Translations under genes and position numbers: made by a program
Shown: positions 1-15,570 of the stretch, piece by piece
Numbering within the stretch: position 1 is the first letter of the stretch
Layout: the number at the start of each line of letters is the position of its first letter
The notes under the pieces: model-generated
Told to the model about the DNA's origin: nothing
The model's database searches: none
Seen by the model: the letters and a program-made list of their open reading frames with translations, nothing else
Origin: CBDBZX01 sp965213645
GTDB taxonomy: Bacteria > Deinococcota > Deinococci > Deinococcales > Trueperaceae
NCBI GenBank assembly: GCA_965213645.1
Contig: CBDBZX010000002.1
Span: 558,001-622,000 of the forward strand
Direction of reading: 5' to 3'
DNA: 64,000 bases

Positions 1-8253
<8,253 letters not shown>

Positions 8254-8257
8254 TACA

Positions 8258-8287
8258 GTGCGGATGGGTTCGAAAACCCGTCCGCAC
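8258..8287 (+). terminator. Strong hairpin between the synthase and PPTase genes
   Basis: Thirteen-base arms GTGCGGATGGGTT and AACCCGTCCGCAC pair with one G-U wobble around a four-base loop, beginning five bases after the synthase stop codon. No T-run follows, so it may attenuate transcription or protect the 3' end rather than terminate fully. PPTase starts 17 bases further on. Confidence 0.6.
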
Positions 8288-8303
8288 AAACCGTCACCGG
8301 CAC

Positions 8304-9023
8304 ATGAGCTTACCCTTTTACCCCTTGTCCGCCGACGAAATTTATGTTTGGCGCGTTGACTTAGGGCGAGTCGCCGCCGAGGTAGGGCAGCTTAGCTACC
8401 TATCCCCCGACGAAGTAGCGCGGGCGAGGCGGTTTAAGTTTCAGGTCGACCGAGACCACTTCGTTGCGGGACGTGCGGCACTCAGACAAATTTTGGGGCG
8501 CTATCTTGAGACTCGTCCTAGCGAGCTTGTTTTCGACTACGGTCCCCAGGGCAAACCCTCGCTCGCAGACAATCCTCACGACTTACACTTCAACCTCACC
8601 CACTCGCGCGGGCTTATGCTCTGTGCGTTAAGACGGGGTAGGAAGTTAGGTATCGACGTGGAACATTTGCGGGACGACGTCGACTTCGAGGACATCGCCC
8701 AGAGCTTCTTCGCGCCGCAAGAGATAGCCACCTTGCGAACCGTGCCTGCCCATCTAAAGAAGCGAGCCTTTTTTAGATGCTGGACGCGCAAAGAGGCTTA
8801 CATCAAAGCCGCCGGTCAGGGGCTGTCTTTGCCTCTGAATGAGTTCACCGTGCCTATTTTAGACACAGAGCCTATGCGCTTGCGCAGTAAGAGTGCGCCG
8901 CTCGAGCTGGAAAAGTGGTCGCTTACACCTTTACCCACTGAGGCGGGCTATGTCGCTGCCTTAGTAACAGAAGGACACACCTACACCCTTGCCCTAAGAG
9001 ACTGGCACGACGACATCGCCTAA
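8304..9023 (+). CDS. 4'-phosphopantetheinyl transferase, Sfp type
   Basis: This 239-residue protein should move phosphopantetheine from CoA to the serine of carrier domains, converting the ACP and PCP of the upstream synthase to their active forms. Family motifs are in order: GRAALRQILG near residue 55, FNLTHSRG near 95, the metal-binding LGIDVEHLR near 115, and FFRCWTRKEAYIKAAGQGL near 155. Length matches the Sfp family. It lies 50 bases downstream of the synthase on the same strand, beyond a hairpin, so it is probably the dedicated activating enzyme of this cluster. No clear Shine-Dalgarno sequence precedes the ATG. Confidence 0.93.
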   Translation: MSLPFYPLSADEIYVWRVDLGRVAAEVGQLSYLSPDEVARARRFKFQVDRDHFVAGRAALRQILGRYLETRPSELVFDYGPQGKPSLADNPHDLHFNLTHSRGLMLCALRRGRKLGIDVEHLRDDVDFEDIAQSFFAPQEIATLRTVPAHLKKRAFFRCWTRKEAYIKAAGQGLSLPLNEFTVPILDTEPMRLRSKSAPLELEKWSLTPLPTEAGYVAALVTEGHTYTLALRDWHDDIA

Positions 9024-9107
9024 CCAGTACTGACGGCTGCGTTTCAGAACAAATCCTCTGCGAAATAGTTGTAGAACTAGACCAATGGGCCAGAGTAAGA
9101 CATGTTT

Positions 9108-9118
9108 TAGCAGGTATC
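9108..9118 (-). repeat. Left fragment of MITE-like repeat copy E, split by the IS110 element
   Basis: TAGCAGGTATC is the terminal part of the dispersed repeat found whole at 34630, 36239 and 51605. The rest of this copy lies at 10321-10460, on the other side of the IS110 element. Joining the two across a shared TC restores AGCAGGTATCATCTGG, which is continuous in copies B and D. Confidence 0.75.
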
Positions 9119-9120
9119 CG

Positions 9121-9126
9121 TATATT
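9121..9126 (+). promoter_or_regulatory. -10 half of the circular-junction promoter (TATATT)
   Basis: TATATT lies two bases inside the left end of the element. When the excised element circularises, TTGACA at 10301-10306 would sit 18 bases upstream of it (14 bases of right end, the TC core, then CG). Transcription would begin near 9132, exactly at the first predicted bridge-RNA stem. In the integrated form this -10 lacks a good -35. Confidence 0.65.
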
Positions 9127-9131
9127 AAGAG

Positions 9132-9285
9132 AAGCGAGGTGTTGCCCAGCAAGTATCAGCTTTAGGGCTAACAGATGAACTGCACACCTCGCTCACTAAG
9201 CTACACGGAGCTTGCCTGATACTAAGAAGCTTAGTAGCCTCATAGACGGATTTGCAGCTACCGTGAGCAACAACCTAAGGAGGCT
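9132..9285 (+). ncRNA. Predicted IS110 bridge RNA
   Basis: First hairpin: GCGAGGTGT (9134-9142) pairs perfectly with ACACCTCGC (9184-9192). Its loop holds AGCAAGTATC (9148-9157), matching the left target AGCAGGTATC at 9 of 10 bases, and ACAGATGA (9171-9178), matching the complement of the right target (CCAGATGA) at 7 of 8. Second hairpin: AGC-TGC (9209-9215, one bulge) pairs with GCAGCT (9254-9259). Its loop holds ATACTAAG (9219-9226), identical to the right-end donor flank, and ATAGACGGA (9242-9250), matching the complement of the left-end donor flank (ATATACGGA) at 8 of 9. This is the target-loop then donor-loop layout known for IS621 bridge RNAs. The 3' end is not defined by the sequence. 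Confidence 0.8.
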
Positions 9286-9362
9286 GTATGGTCATGAAGA
9301 GCCCTCAGCAGGGCACCATGAGCCGTTATCTACGCGCGTTGATTGAAAGATGATACCTCTCG

Positions 9363-10304
9363 CTGAAGGCTCCTTTAGGCATAGACCCTCATCCAGGGAG
9401 CCACACAGCAGCGGCATTAAATAAGCAGGGCAAGGTATTAGGTCACTGCACCGTTACGAATACGGCTGAGGGCTTGGCGACTTTGGAGCACTGGATAAAG
9501 CGCTATGACGTTCAGCGGTGTGCTGTTGAAGGGGCAAACAATCCTTTTGCTCGGACGTTGAGTCAAGCGTTGCTCGGGCAGGATCATAAGGTTGTGGACA
9601 TTAGTCCAAGTCTGACGAGTCAGTACCGCAGCAAAAGAGGACGAAAGAAGAGTGACGAAGTCGATGCTGAAAACGTTGCCAGAGTCGCGCTTGCAAATCC
9701 TGAGCTGTCTTCTTTTGCACCTCGGCAAGCGGTTGAAGACCTCAAACACCTCACGCGCACCCGAGAAGCGCTAGCCAAACAGCTTACAGCGCACAAGCTG
9801 AGCTTAGCGAATCTCGAATTGCCTACCGCTCGCGCTGCTGTTGAAGCCGTTGTTGCGGTGCTTAAAGAGCAAATTAAAGAACTTGAAACAGCGCTGAAAA
9901 CCCTCGTTGACGAGTTGATGCCTGAACTCTTAGAGGTCTTTGGCATCGGCGTCGTTCACGCCGCCACGCTACTTGCTGAAGCGGGTGATACCCGGCGCTT
10001 TCGTTCCCAACACGCCTTTGCCATGTACTCGGGTTGTGCCCCAGTCGAGCGCTCCTCGGGGGGACAGAAGCGAAGGCAACTCAACATCGGCGGCAACCGT
10101 CGGCTCAACCGCACCTTTTACATGATCGTTCAAGTTCGTCTGCGCCATAGCGAACCAACAAGAGCCTATCTCGACAAGAAACAGCAGCAAGGTAAGACCC
10201 GCCGCGCTGCCCTTAGATGTCTCAAGACCTATCTCGCCAGAGAACTCTTCCGTTTTATGCTGCAAGCGACAAAGCAGCACCCACAGAGATGGAAGGGGGC
10301 TTGA
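9363..10304 (+). CDS. IS110-family DEDD transposase (start uncertain, possibly frameshifted)
   Basis: Residues include the N-terminal GIDPHPGSHTAAAL with the first acidic residue, KSDEVDAENVARVA, a coiled middle, and the C-terminal domain with SSGGQKRRQLNIGGNRRLNR, which holds the family's catalytic serine. The frame is open from 9354 to the TGA at 10304, about 316 codons, the usual length. No ATG or GTG precedes the GID motif in frame; CTG at 9363 is the only near-start. A tidy alternative is ATG at 9350, overlapping the stop of a 21-codon upstream ORF (9288-9353) that has the ribosome site TAAGGAGG; it would read MIPLAE and join this frame if one G near 9368 were absent. So this copy may carry a one-base insertion. 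Confidence 0.85.
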   Translation: MKAPLGIDPHPGSHTAAALNKQGKVLGHCTVTNTAEGLATLEHWIKRYDVQRCAVEGANNPFARTLSQALLGQDHKVVDISPSLTSQYRSKRGRKKSDEVDAENVARVALANPELSSFAPRQAVEDLKHLTRTREALAKQLTAHKLSLANLELPTARAAVEAVVAVLKEQIKELETALKTLVDELMPELLEVFGIGVVHAATLLAEAGDTRRFRSQHAFAMYSGCAPVERSSGGQKRRQLNIGGNRRLNRTFYMIVQVRLRHSEPTRAYLDKKQQQGKTRRAALRCLKTYLARELFRFMLQATKQHPQRWKGA

Positions 10305-10306
10305 CA
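10301..10306 (+). promoter_or_regulatory. -35 half of the circular-junction promoter (TTGACA)
   Basis: A perfect TTGACA overlaps the transposase stop codon, 14 bases from the right end. Paired with TATATT at 9121 in the circular form it gives an 18-base spacer, the known IS110 arrangement in which the junction builds the promoter for the bridge RNA and transposase. Confidence 0.65.
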
Positions 10307-10320
10307 ACGCTATACTAAGT

Positions 10321-10460
10321 TCATCTGGTTAGAGACACTCTCGGTCTACAAAGCAGCGTTGCAGGCAGCAAACTGCGGCCCCTTTCGGGGATGAACGATA
10401 ACTAGCACGTTATGAGATGATTCCTGCGGCGTCCTGTCTCAATAAGTTGTGGAACTGCTA
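10321..10460 (-). repeat. MITE-like repeat copy E, main part
   Basis: This reads on the minus strand from TAGCAGTTCC to CCAGATGA and is nearly identical to copy A at 34630 over about 140 bases, including the small hairpin CCCCGAAAGGGG. Its remaining end is at 9108-9118; the two were separated by the IS110 insertion. Confidence 0.8.
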
Positions 10461-10473
10461 TTGGTAGCGTTTC

Positions 10474-10503
10474 CACGTTTCATTGCTACAGCAATGAAAC
10501 GTG
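10474..10503. repeat. Perfect 13-bp inverted repeat
   Basis: CACGTTTCATTGC and GCAATGAAACGTG flank a TACA loop. It lies between the repeat and the tRNA fragment, in the stretch 10461-10626 where I see no gene. It could be a terminator stem without a T-run or a protein-binding site. Confidence 0.5.
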
Positions 10504-10626
10504 CGAGCGGATGCGAGAAGAAATAGACACAGTCAGTTGGTGCAGCGAAGCGTGGAAGTGCTATGGTAATGCATGAAACGCAATGTGATAGAACAACGCG
10601 GAATGTCTCGGGACAAGCGCCTCGCC

Positions 10627-10672
10627 CCTTACAAGGAGGATGTCGGCGGTTCGAGCCCGTCATCGCCCACCA
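10627..10672 (+). tRNA. 3' fragment of tRNA-Val (anticodon TAC), probable attachment-site scar
   Basis: From the anticodon loop CTTACAA onward the sequence is a good tRNA: 3' anticodon strand GGAGG, variable ATGTC, T-arm GGCGG-TTCGAGC-CCGTC, acceptor strand ATCGCCC, then A and CCA. Upstream, the 5' acceptor strand GGGCGAT and D-arm are missing and the 5' anticodon strand no longer pairs. Only the 3' half is present, followed by a terminator. Such fragments are what integrases leave when an element inserts in the 3' half of a tRNA gene, so this probably marks the distal end of an island reaching upstream past base 1. Confidence 0.75.
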
Positions 10673-10696
10673 CAAAAAGAGTGCCACAAAGGAGAT

Positions 10697-10729
10697 CCGG
10701 AGTTGCTCAAACAGCTACTCCGGTTCTTT
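10697..10729 (+). terminator. Rho-independent terminator after the tRNA fragment
   Basis: CCGGAGT pairs with ACTCCGG, with an additional GCT-AGC stem inside, followed by TTCTTT. It is probably the original terminator of the tRNA-Val gene. Confidence 0.7.
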
Positions 10730-10745
10730 GCTAAACGACAACCCT

Positions 10746-12572
10746 TTAGCGTGAATCGTTGTCCGGACCCTCACCAGGCTCATTAGGGAAGGGGTCGGGC
10801 TCGAGCGCCGGGTCATCCTCCACGGGCGGCTCGTCGGGTTCTTCGTCGCTCTCGGCGGCGTCTTCACCCTCGGCTGCGCCTCCACTCCCGCCGCTCATCT
10901 CGTCCTCTTCGCCTGCTATCTCCACCGTGAGGATTTCGTTGCCGCGCACCGGATAGGGCAGCGCGAGGCGTGAAAGCTCTCTGAGTTCATTCTCAACGTA
11001 CGCCTCGACGATGAGTTCGCTCGACTGGTCGTTCTGGCGCAAGGCTTCTAAAAGTTCGTCGAAGGAGAGCAAGGGGTCGCCGTCACCGCTTGCTTCGCTA
11101 GGCTCTAAGCCCCCCCTCACTGTGAGGTCAACCGTCCCGGACAGCGTTTCGGGTAAGGGGATGCGGAGCGTTTCTACTTCAGCTTCGGCGCGGTAAGGCT
11201 GCAAGCGCACATACGCTGTGACCAGCTCGCCCGGCACGACCTCTCCCTCGCCTTCGCGCACCACCTCGACGATGTCCGCGTAACGCTCCTCCGTCTCATA
11301 GCTGACCGTCAGATTGACGCGCTCGATGCGCGGGTCTTCGAAGACGTTCTCAGCGAGCAGCGCGAGAGGTTGCGCCGCTAGGCCCGCGCTCGCCGCCGCA
11401 ATGTCGGCGGGGTCGCTGATTTGCTCCAAGACGCGCACGGTTTCGCCGCCTGCTAAAGAGATTTCCCAAGCGAGGTCCGCTGTGCCTTCGCTGACCTGCT
11501 CCAAAACCTCATCGAAGGCTTGCATGCTCGCCGCCGCCAAAAGAGGAGCGTAGAAGCGCTCGTCGCTCGTGACTTCGAAGCGCTTCGTGACGCTGCCCGC
11601 GTCACCATTCAAGGTCAGCGTCACCGGGATGAAGTCGGGTTGTTCTCCGACTAAGCCACTAATCGCGTAAGGGCGGTCTTGCGTGATGGCTCCCAAAATG
11701 CGCCGCCCATTGTCCGCGAGCTTGAAGGGTACGGTGTCGCTCGGCACGATATAGGAGACGTAGGCGGGCGCGAGAGCAAGGGAAACACCACCTTGTCCTA
11801 GAAGCGGATGCCCAAAGGCCCACAGTTTGCCGTCTTCGATGAGCGTGACCGTGCCGACTGCGCCAATCGTGATGTCGCCGCGTACCAGTTGGACGCTCAC
11901 GGCGCTGCCCGGTTCCAAGGAATACGCCTCATCTTGTGCGCCTTGCTCCGTCCAGCTTCCGCCGCTTTGCACGGGTAAAAGCGAGGTTTGCCCGCTCTTG
12001 AAAAGGGCTTCTAAAGGCTGCGACGCCCGTTCAGAAAGCCCCGCCATGAGAAGCGGCGTGCGCACGCTCACGGCGTCCTCTAAAGCACGTGCGTTTCCAA
12101 AAGGTTCAGGTCCAAAAGGTTCAGGTCCAAAGGGTTCGGGCGAATTGGCAGACGCCTCCGCTTGCACACCCGGCTCAGCGCGGCGCATCGTCTCTATCGG
12201 CGTGACGAGCCCCAAACCCACCTCGCTATTCGGAAAGGTAAAGCCAATCGCGCCTAAAAGCGCGTCCTCACCGTCCAGAGGCAAGTAGACCGGGCTTCCG
12301 CTCATCCCCGCCGCAATGCCGCCTGAACGCTCGATAAACTCACCACTTGCCCGAACGAGCACCAGCGGAAAGCCCGTGCCCACATCATATTGCAAGGCCA
12401 GAATCTCGACCGGGAAGCGCTCTAAGACGTTTCCCGCGCCCGCCGTGACTGCGTAGCCCGTTTGTCCGGGTTGCAGGTTTCCTAAAGGATACGTAGCGGC
12501 GTGAGCGCCCAAGAGTAGACCCATGCTGAGAGCAAGAAGTAGGCGGACGAACAGCAGGCGTAAGAACTTCAT
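10746..12572 (-). CDS. Secreted SpoIVB/S55-peptidase-like protein
   Basis: The N-terminus has a signal peptide (FLRLLFVRLLLALSMGLLLG, cut near AHA). Residues 20-140 resemble the SpoIVB S55 serine peptidase domain, with the nucleophile motif GMSGSPVY near residue 90 and the later GKLWAFGHPLLG block near 245. The C-terminal 200 residues are beta-rich with an acidic, proline- and glycine-rich tail ending EPGEGPDNDSR. The S55 family is best known in sporulation signalling, but homologues occur in non-sporulating bacteria. A GTG nine bases upstream is a possible alternative start; I chose the ATG because it begins the signal peptide. Whether the catalytic histidine is present I cannot settle by eye. 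Confidence 0.75.
   Translation of the reverse strand: MKFLRLLFVRLLLALSMGLLLGAHAATYPLGNLQPGQTGYAVTAGAGNVLERFPVEILALQYDVGTGFPLVLVRASGEFIERSGGIAAGMSGSPVYLPLDGEDALLGAIGFTFPNSEVGLGLVTPIETMRRAEPGVQAEASANSPEPFGPEPFGPEPFGNARALEDAVSVRTPLLMAGLSERASQPLEALFKSGQTSLLPVQSGGSWTEQGAQDEAYSLEPGSAVSVQLVRGDITIGAVGTVTLIEDGKLWAFGHPLLGQGGVSLALAPAYVSYIVPSDTVPFKLADNGRRILGAITQDRPYAISGLVGEQPDFIPVTLTLNGDAGSVTKRFEVTSDERFYAPLLAAASMQAFDEVLEQVSEGTADLAWEISLAGGETVRVLEQISDPADIAAASAGLAAQPLALLAENVFEDPRIERVNLTVSYETEERYADIVEVVREGEGEVVPGELVTAYVRLQPYRAEAEVETLRIPLPETLSGTVDLTVRGGLEPSEASGDGDPLLSFDELLEALRQNDQSSELIVEAYVENELRELSRLALPYPVRGNEILTVEIAGEEDEMSGGSGGAAEGEDAAESDEEPDEPPVEDDPALEPDPFPNEPGEGPDNDSR
12097..12141 (-). repeat. Three 15-base tandem units coding GPEPF repeats
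   Basis: Three near-identical 15-base units (CCAAAAGGTTCAGGT on the plus strand) encode a repeated EPFGP in the S55-like protein, between the peptidase-like core and the next domain. Copy number could vary by slippage without changing frame. Confidence 0.7.
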
Positions 12573-12711
12573 AGGGTCCACTATAAACGCCGCGCCTGAG
12601 CGTTCGCTAACGCCGACTTACGAACGGGCTATCAAAGGCTGTGATGGAAGGTTTTTGAGACCTGGTTCTCTACACTTGATTTTTTAGACCTGTAGTGTTC
12701 GCGCGGTTACG

Positions 12712-13053
12712 CTACGCGCTCTGTTTTAGATTCTCTAAGTGTTGCTGTCCCCAAGCGTCAACCGCATCAATGACGTTTTGCAGGGCGAGACCTGCTTCGC
12801 TCAAGCGGTAAGAGGTGCGCGGGGGCATGGTGGACTGGACGCGCTTTTCGAGGACGCCGGCAGCCTCGAGCCGCTCCAGCCGCTGCGTCAGCGTCGTGGG
12901 GTTGCACCCGCCGATGTCCCGACCTAACTCGTTAAAACCCTTCGCCCCCTGTAAGAGCGAGCGCACAATGTGAAGTGTCCACTTCTCCTGCAAGAGGTTG
13001 ATGGATTCGTAGACGGGGCAAAAGTCGTGTTTAGCCATCTCTACTACCATCAT
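12712..13053 (-). CDS. HxlR-family winged-helix regulator
   Basis: This 113-residue protein has the HxlR layout: conserved Cys near the N-terminus (FCPVYESINLLQEKWTLHI), winged helix with GCNPTTLTQRLERLEAAGVLEKR, and the wing PPRTSYRLSEAG. Members sense electrophiles or quinones through that cysteine and often control a divergent oxidoreductase. It is divergent from wrbA with about 110 bases between them, which suggests it controls that gene. ATG at 13038 (MAKHDF) is an alternative start. Confidence 0.88.
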   Translation of the reverse strand: MMVVEMAKHDFCPVYESINLLQEKWTLHIVRSLLQGAKGFNELGRDIGGCNPTTLTQRLERLEAAGVLEKRVQSTMPPRTSYRLSEAGLALQNVIDAVDAWGQQHLENLKQSA

Positions 13054-13081
13054 AACACATAAGCTTTGTAAGCTGGAGTAG

Positions 13082-13110
13082 TTGACAATTTATAGTACTC
13101 TATATTATGG
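13082..13110 (+). promoter_or_regulatory. Promoter and operator candidate for wrbA
   Basis: TTGACA at 13082-13087 is followed by the perfect inverted repeat TATAG-TACT-CTATA (13091-13104) and TATATTATGG. The inverted repeat falls between or over the -35 and -10 elements, where an HxlR repressor could block transcription. The exact -10 is unclear because the AT-rich stretch gives several possible spacings. Confidence 0.55.
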
Positions 13111-13164
13111 TTGAAGCAAGTCAGATGTACCCACGTAAGTCTCATTTACTCAGGAGGTCACACC

Positions 13165-13842
13165 ATGCCGACGAACGTCCTTATCCCATTTTACAGCACC
13201 TTCGGCCACACCTACCAAATGGCGCAAGCCGTTCATGAGGGCGCAAACGGCGTCTCGGACACCGAGGTTAAGCTAGCGCGTATCCCCGAGCTAGAGCAAG
13301 CCCGCCAAGCCATGTCGGGCGTGGACGCCTACAACCAAGCGCAAGAGACGATGTCTGAGCACCCCGAAGTGACCCACGACGACCTCAGATGGGCCGACGG
13401 CATCATCTGGGGCACGCCCACGCGCTACGGCAACATGACTGCGCAGATGAAGCAGTTTCTGGACACCACCGGGTCGTTATGGCAGAACGGCGAACTAGAG
13501 GATAAAGCGACGGGCATCTTCGTCTCTACCGCGACAATTCACGGCGGCCAAGAGACCACCATCATCACGAGCTTGGTGCCCTTCTTGCACCTCGGCATGG
13601 TCTTCGTCGGCACGCCCTACGGCCAGAATCCGCAGATGATGACGACCGAAGGCGTTGGCGGCACGCCCTACGGTCCTACCACGCTTGCGGGCGGCGACGG
13701 CTCGCGCCAGCCTACCGAAGACGAACTGACGGGCGCGCGCAACTTAGGCAGCCGCGTCGCGAAGGTCGCCGCCGCGATGAAGCAGGTCCGAGCTGCCGAT
13801 CAGCAGGGGCAGCAGGAGCAAGCCGAAACCTACAGCAGCTAA
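13165..13842 (+). CDS. wrbA: NAD(P)H:quinone oxidoreductase, WrbA type
   Basis: This 225-residue flavodoxin-like enzyme should reduce quinones by two electrons in the cytoplasm, avoiding semiquinone radicals. The FMN phosphate loop STFGHTYQMA is near residue 11, GTPTRYGNMTAQMKQFLD near 90, and the C-terminal TLAGGDGSRQPTEDEL near 180, all typical of WrbA. ATG at 13165 is the start because AGGAGG lies seven bases upstream; the frame extends further 5' but without support. It is probably controlled by the divergent HxlR regulator. A terminator follows. Confidence 0.93.
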   Translation: MPTNVLIPFYSTFGHTYQMAQAVHEGANGVSDTEVKLARIPELEQARQAMSGVDAYNQAQETMSEHPEVTHDDLRWADGIIWGTPTRYGNMTAQMKQFLDTTGSLWQNGELEDKATGIFVSTATIHGGQETTIITSLVPFLHLGMVFVGTPYGQNPQMMTTEGVGGTPYGPTTLAGGDGSRQPTEDELTGARNLGSRVAKVAAAMKQVRAADQQGQQEQAETYSS

Positions 13843-13859
13843 GCCAAATCTGAATTGAG

Positions 13860-13893
13860 AAGAGGTTGGCGCTTAGGTGCTGACCTCTTTTTT
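13860..13893 (+). terminator. Terminator of wrbA
   Basis: AAGAGGT pairs with ACCTCTT around a 16-base loop that can pair further, followed by a T-run (TTTTTT). Confidence 0.75.
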
Positions 13894-13922
13894 GTGGCGC
13901 TGTCTCTTCGTAAGATGAAGCC

Positions 13923-14285
13923 GTGTCCGTTACCGAACCCCCCTTCAGCCCGCAACTCTTCTTGCTCATCGTCCTCTTCTTTTTGGCGATTGCGGTAGGC
14001 GCGTTGCAGCTTGCCGCTGTTATCCTCCAAGCGCCGCACCGCAGCTTCGCGCGGGCGCTCGTCGGGGCGACGGTGGGCGCGATTTTTTACACCTTTGGTT
14101 CGCTGCTCGCGCTCTTTGGACTTAGCATCGCGTTTTTCTGCACCTCGATGGCGTACGCCTCAATTCTAGGGACGGCGCTGCCAAGAGGTCTGGCGGCGGC
14201 GGCGCTACAGCTTCTCTTCGTGGGCGCGCTGGCGGCGATGTTTCGGTTTTTAGGGTTGTTTCAGCTTTTGCAGGATGCGGCGTAA
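13923..14285 (+). CDS. Small integral membrane protein
   Basis: This 120-residue protein begins at GTG and has about four hydrophobic segments (near residues 8-36, 48-80, 82-100 and 98-115) with few charged residues between them. I recognise no family. It lies downstream of the wrbA terminator, so it is probably transcribed separately. Codon pattern matches the neighbours. Confidence 0.55.
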   Translation: MSVTEPPFSPQLFLLIVLFFLAIAVGALQLAAVILQAPHRSFARALVGATVGAIFYTFGSLLALFGLSIAFFCTSMAYASILGTALPRGLAAAALQLLFVGALAAMFRFLGLFQLLQDAA

Positions 14286-14317
14286 AGGTTGCACAAATAT
14301 TGGGAATCTAGCATGTT

Positions 14318-14434
14318 GGTGGAAAATTAGAGAAATTTCTGCTGATATTGTGTCACGCAGCTATCATCTTCTAGCGTCGTTGCTCAGAGGCACTTTATCC
14401 GCTAAGAGTGTTTGTGACCAGATGATACCTGCTG
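14318..14434 (+). repeat. Degenerate MITE-like repeat copy D
   Basis: The 3' end (GAGTGT..GACCAGATGATACCTGCT) matches copy B, and scattered blocks upstream align with it, but the 5' end is eroded. It retains AGCAGGTATCATCTGG on the minus strand, the full uninterrupted IS110 target. The rest of 14286-14563 shows no gene. Confidence 0.6.
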
Positions 14435-14563
14435 GTAAATCTGCGTGGGTAGGCTAGCCACGCCTACAGCTACCGAACGTATCGGTCTAAAGTGTCACTC
14501 TCCGAAGAGCCACGCAGTACATGAGTCTAAAATGTGGAGCTAAGTTTGTCATGAGAGTGTCAG

Positions 14564-15376
14564 TTACATCAGGTGCTGTTCGTTCACATCCAACCGAAAC
14601 ATGCAGCCCAAAAACTCCGAAGCAGTGCGGCACATGACCATGCGAGCCAGCGAAATTTCGAAGTAGTCCATCACCGAGGCGATGTTGGTGTCTATAGCGA
14701 GTTCCAACGTGATGCGGCATTTATCCGGCTCCACACGCAAAAATGATTCTGTCACGGCGTAATTGACCCTGTCGTGGATGTCGAAGTTTGAGTCTGTGTT
14801 AGGGTCTTGGACCCTCGAGCGGTGCACGTCCGCCTTATCCGCCAAAATGAGCGCCGCCGCGATGGGGCTCGTCGCGTGACCTCTCGCCTCCTCATGGTTG
14901 CCGATGGCTCCCATAATCAGCGCAATTTCGCCTATGTCCATGCCCAAGTCCAGCAGGATATCCTTCGCCATAAGCGCCCCAATTTGCCCGTGCGCACTGC
15001 GGTTCACCACGTTGCCGATGTCGTGGAGGAACCCCGCAATCGCCGCGAGTTCGACCTGCCGCTCTGAGAAACTCAGATGACTCAGCACGTTGCTGGCGAT
15101 GCTACTCACTAACTTGACGTGCCGCTCGCCGTGCTCGGTAAAACCAAGTAGCTTGAGGTGGCGGTTAGCCGCGCGAATATAGTGCTGCACATGAGGGTGC
15201 TCGCGTACTTGCTCTAACGTAACGCGGTCTTTAGCGAGAGGTGCATCGCCCGTTACGAGGGCTTCTTGTCGCTCCGCTTTTTGGGGGGGTAGCTCGAGGG
15301 TGCCCTGCGCGCTTTTGAGCGACTGAACGACAGATTCATCCGCTTTGGCTTTAATTTGTGTTGAGGTATCTCCCAT
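14564..15376 (-). CDS. HD-domain phosphohydrolase
   Basis: The 270-residue protein has an HD domain at about residues 75-190: GERHVKLV with the first metal His, GFLHDIGN with the HD pair, HGQIG, and a later IGNHEE. These are the metal ligands of HD phosphohydrolases, which act on nucleotides or cyclic dinucleotides; the substrate cannot be inferred. The N-terminal 50 residues are charged and low in complexity. A degraded copy of its 5' end lies at 17606-17750. Confidence 0.82.
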   Translation of the reverse strand: MGDTSTQIKAKADESVVQSLKSAQGTLELPPQKAERQEALVTGDAPLAKDRVTLEQVREHPHVQHYIRAANRHLKLLGFTEHGERHVKLVSSIASNVLSHLSFSERQVELAAIAGFLHDIGNVVNRSAHGQIGALMAKDILLDLGMDIGEIALIMGAIGNHEEARGHATSPIAAALILADKADVHRSRVQDPNTDSNFDIHDRVNYAVTESFLRVEPDKCRITLELAIDTNIASVMDYFEISLARMVMCRTASEFLGCMFRLDVNEQHLM

Positions 15377-15570
15377 AGGTTAGCTTAAAGGGCAATTGTC
15401 AGAGCTGTTGCAGCCACTCCAGAAAGAGCGTTAGGTCCAAGATATTGTACACTGTGCGTCAATGCGCGACCCCCTGACGAAAACTACTGCGTGTATCCAA
15501 TATCGGTTGGTCTTTCTTTGTCGAAACCGACATACAACGCCGAGTAACAACTTTGGCTTGGTCAACGTTC

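Larger units (their letters stand above)
9117..10322 (+). mobile_element. IS110-family insertion sequence (about 1.2 kb)
   Basis: The boundaries come from comparing the interrupted repeat with intact copies. Left flank AGCAGGTA and right flank ATCTGG rejoin at a TC dinucleotide that occurs once in empty sites and at both element ends here (9117-9118 and 10321-10322). A shared core dinucleotide and no terminal inverted repeats are typical of IS110. The long non-coding left end (about 230 bases) and very short right end (about 16 bases) match the IS110 group, whose left end encodes a bridge RNA. It contains one DEDD transposase gene. Confidence 0.85.

Noticed and set aside
10439..10687. 82-codon minus-strand frame
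   Set aside because: It is the antisense of the tRNA-Val fragment and the inverted repeat, a common artefact.
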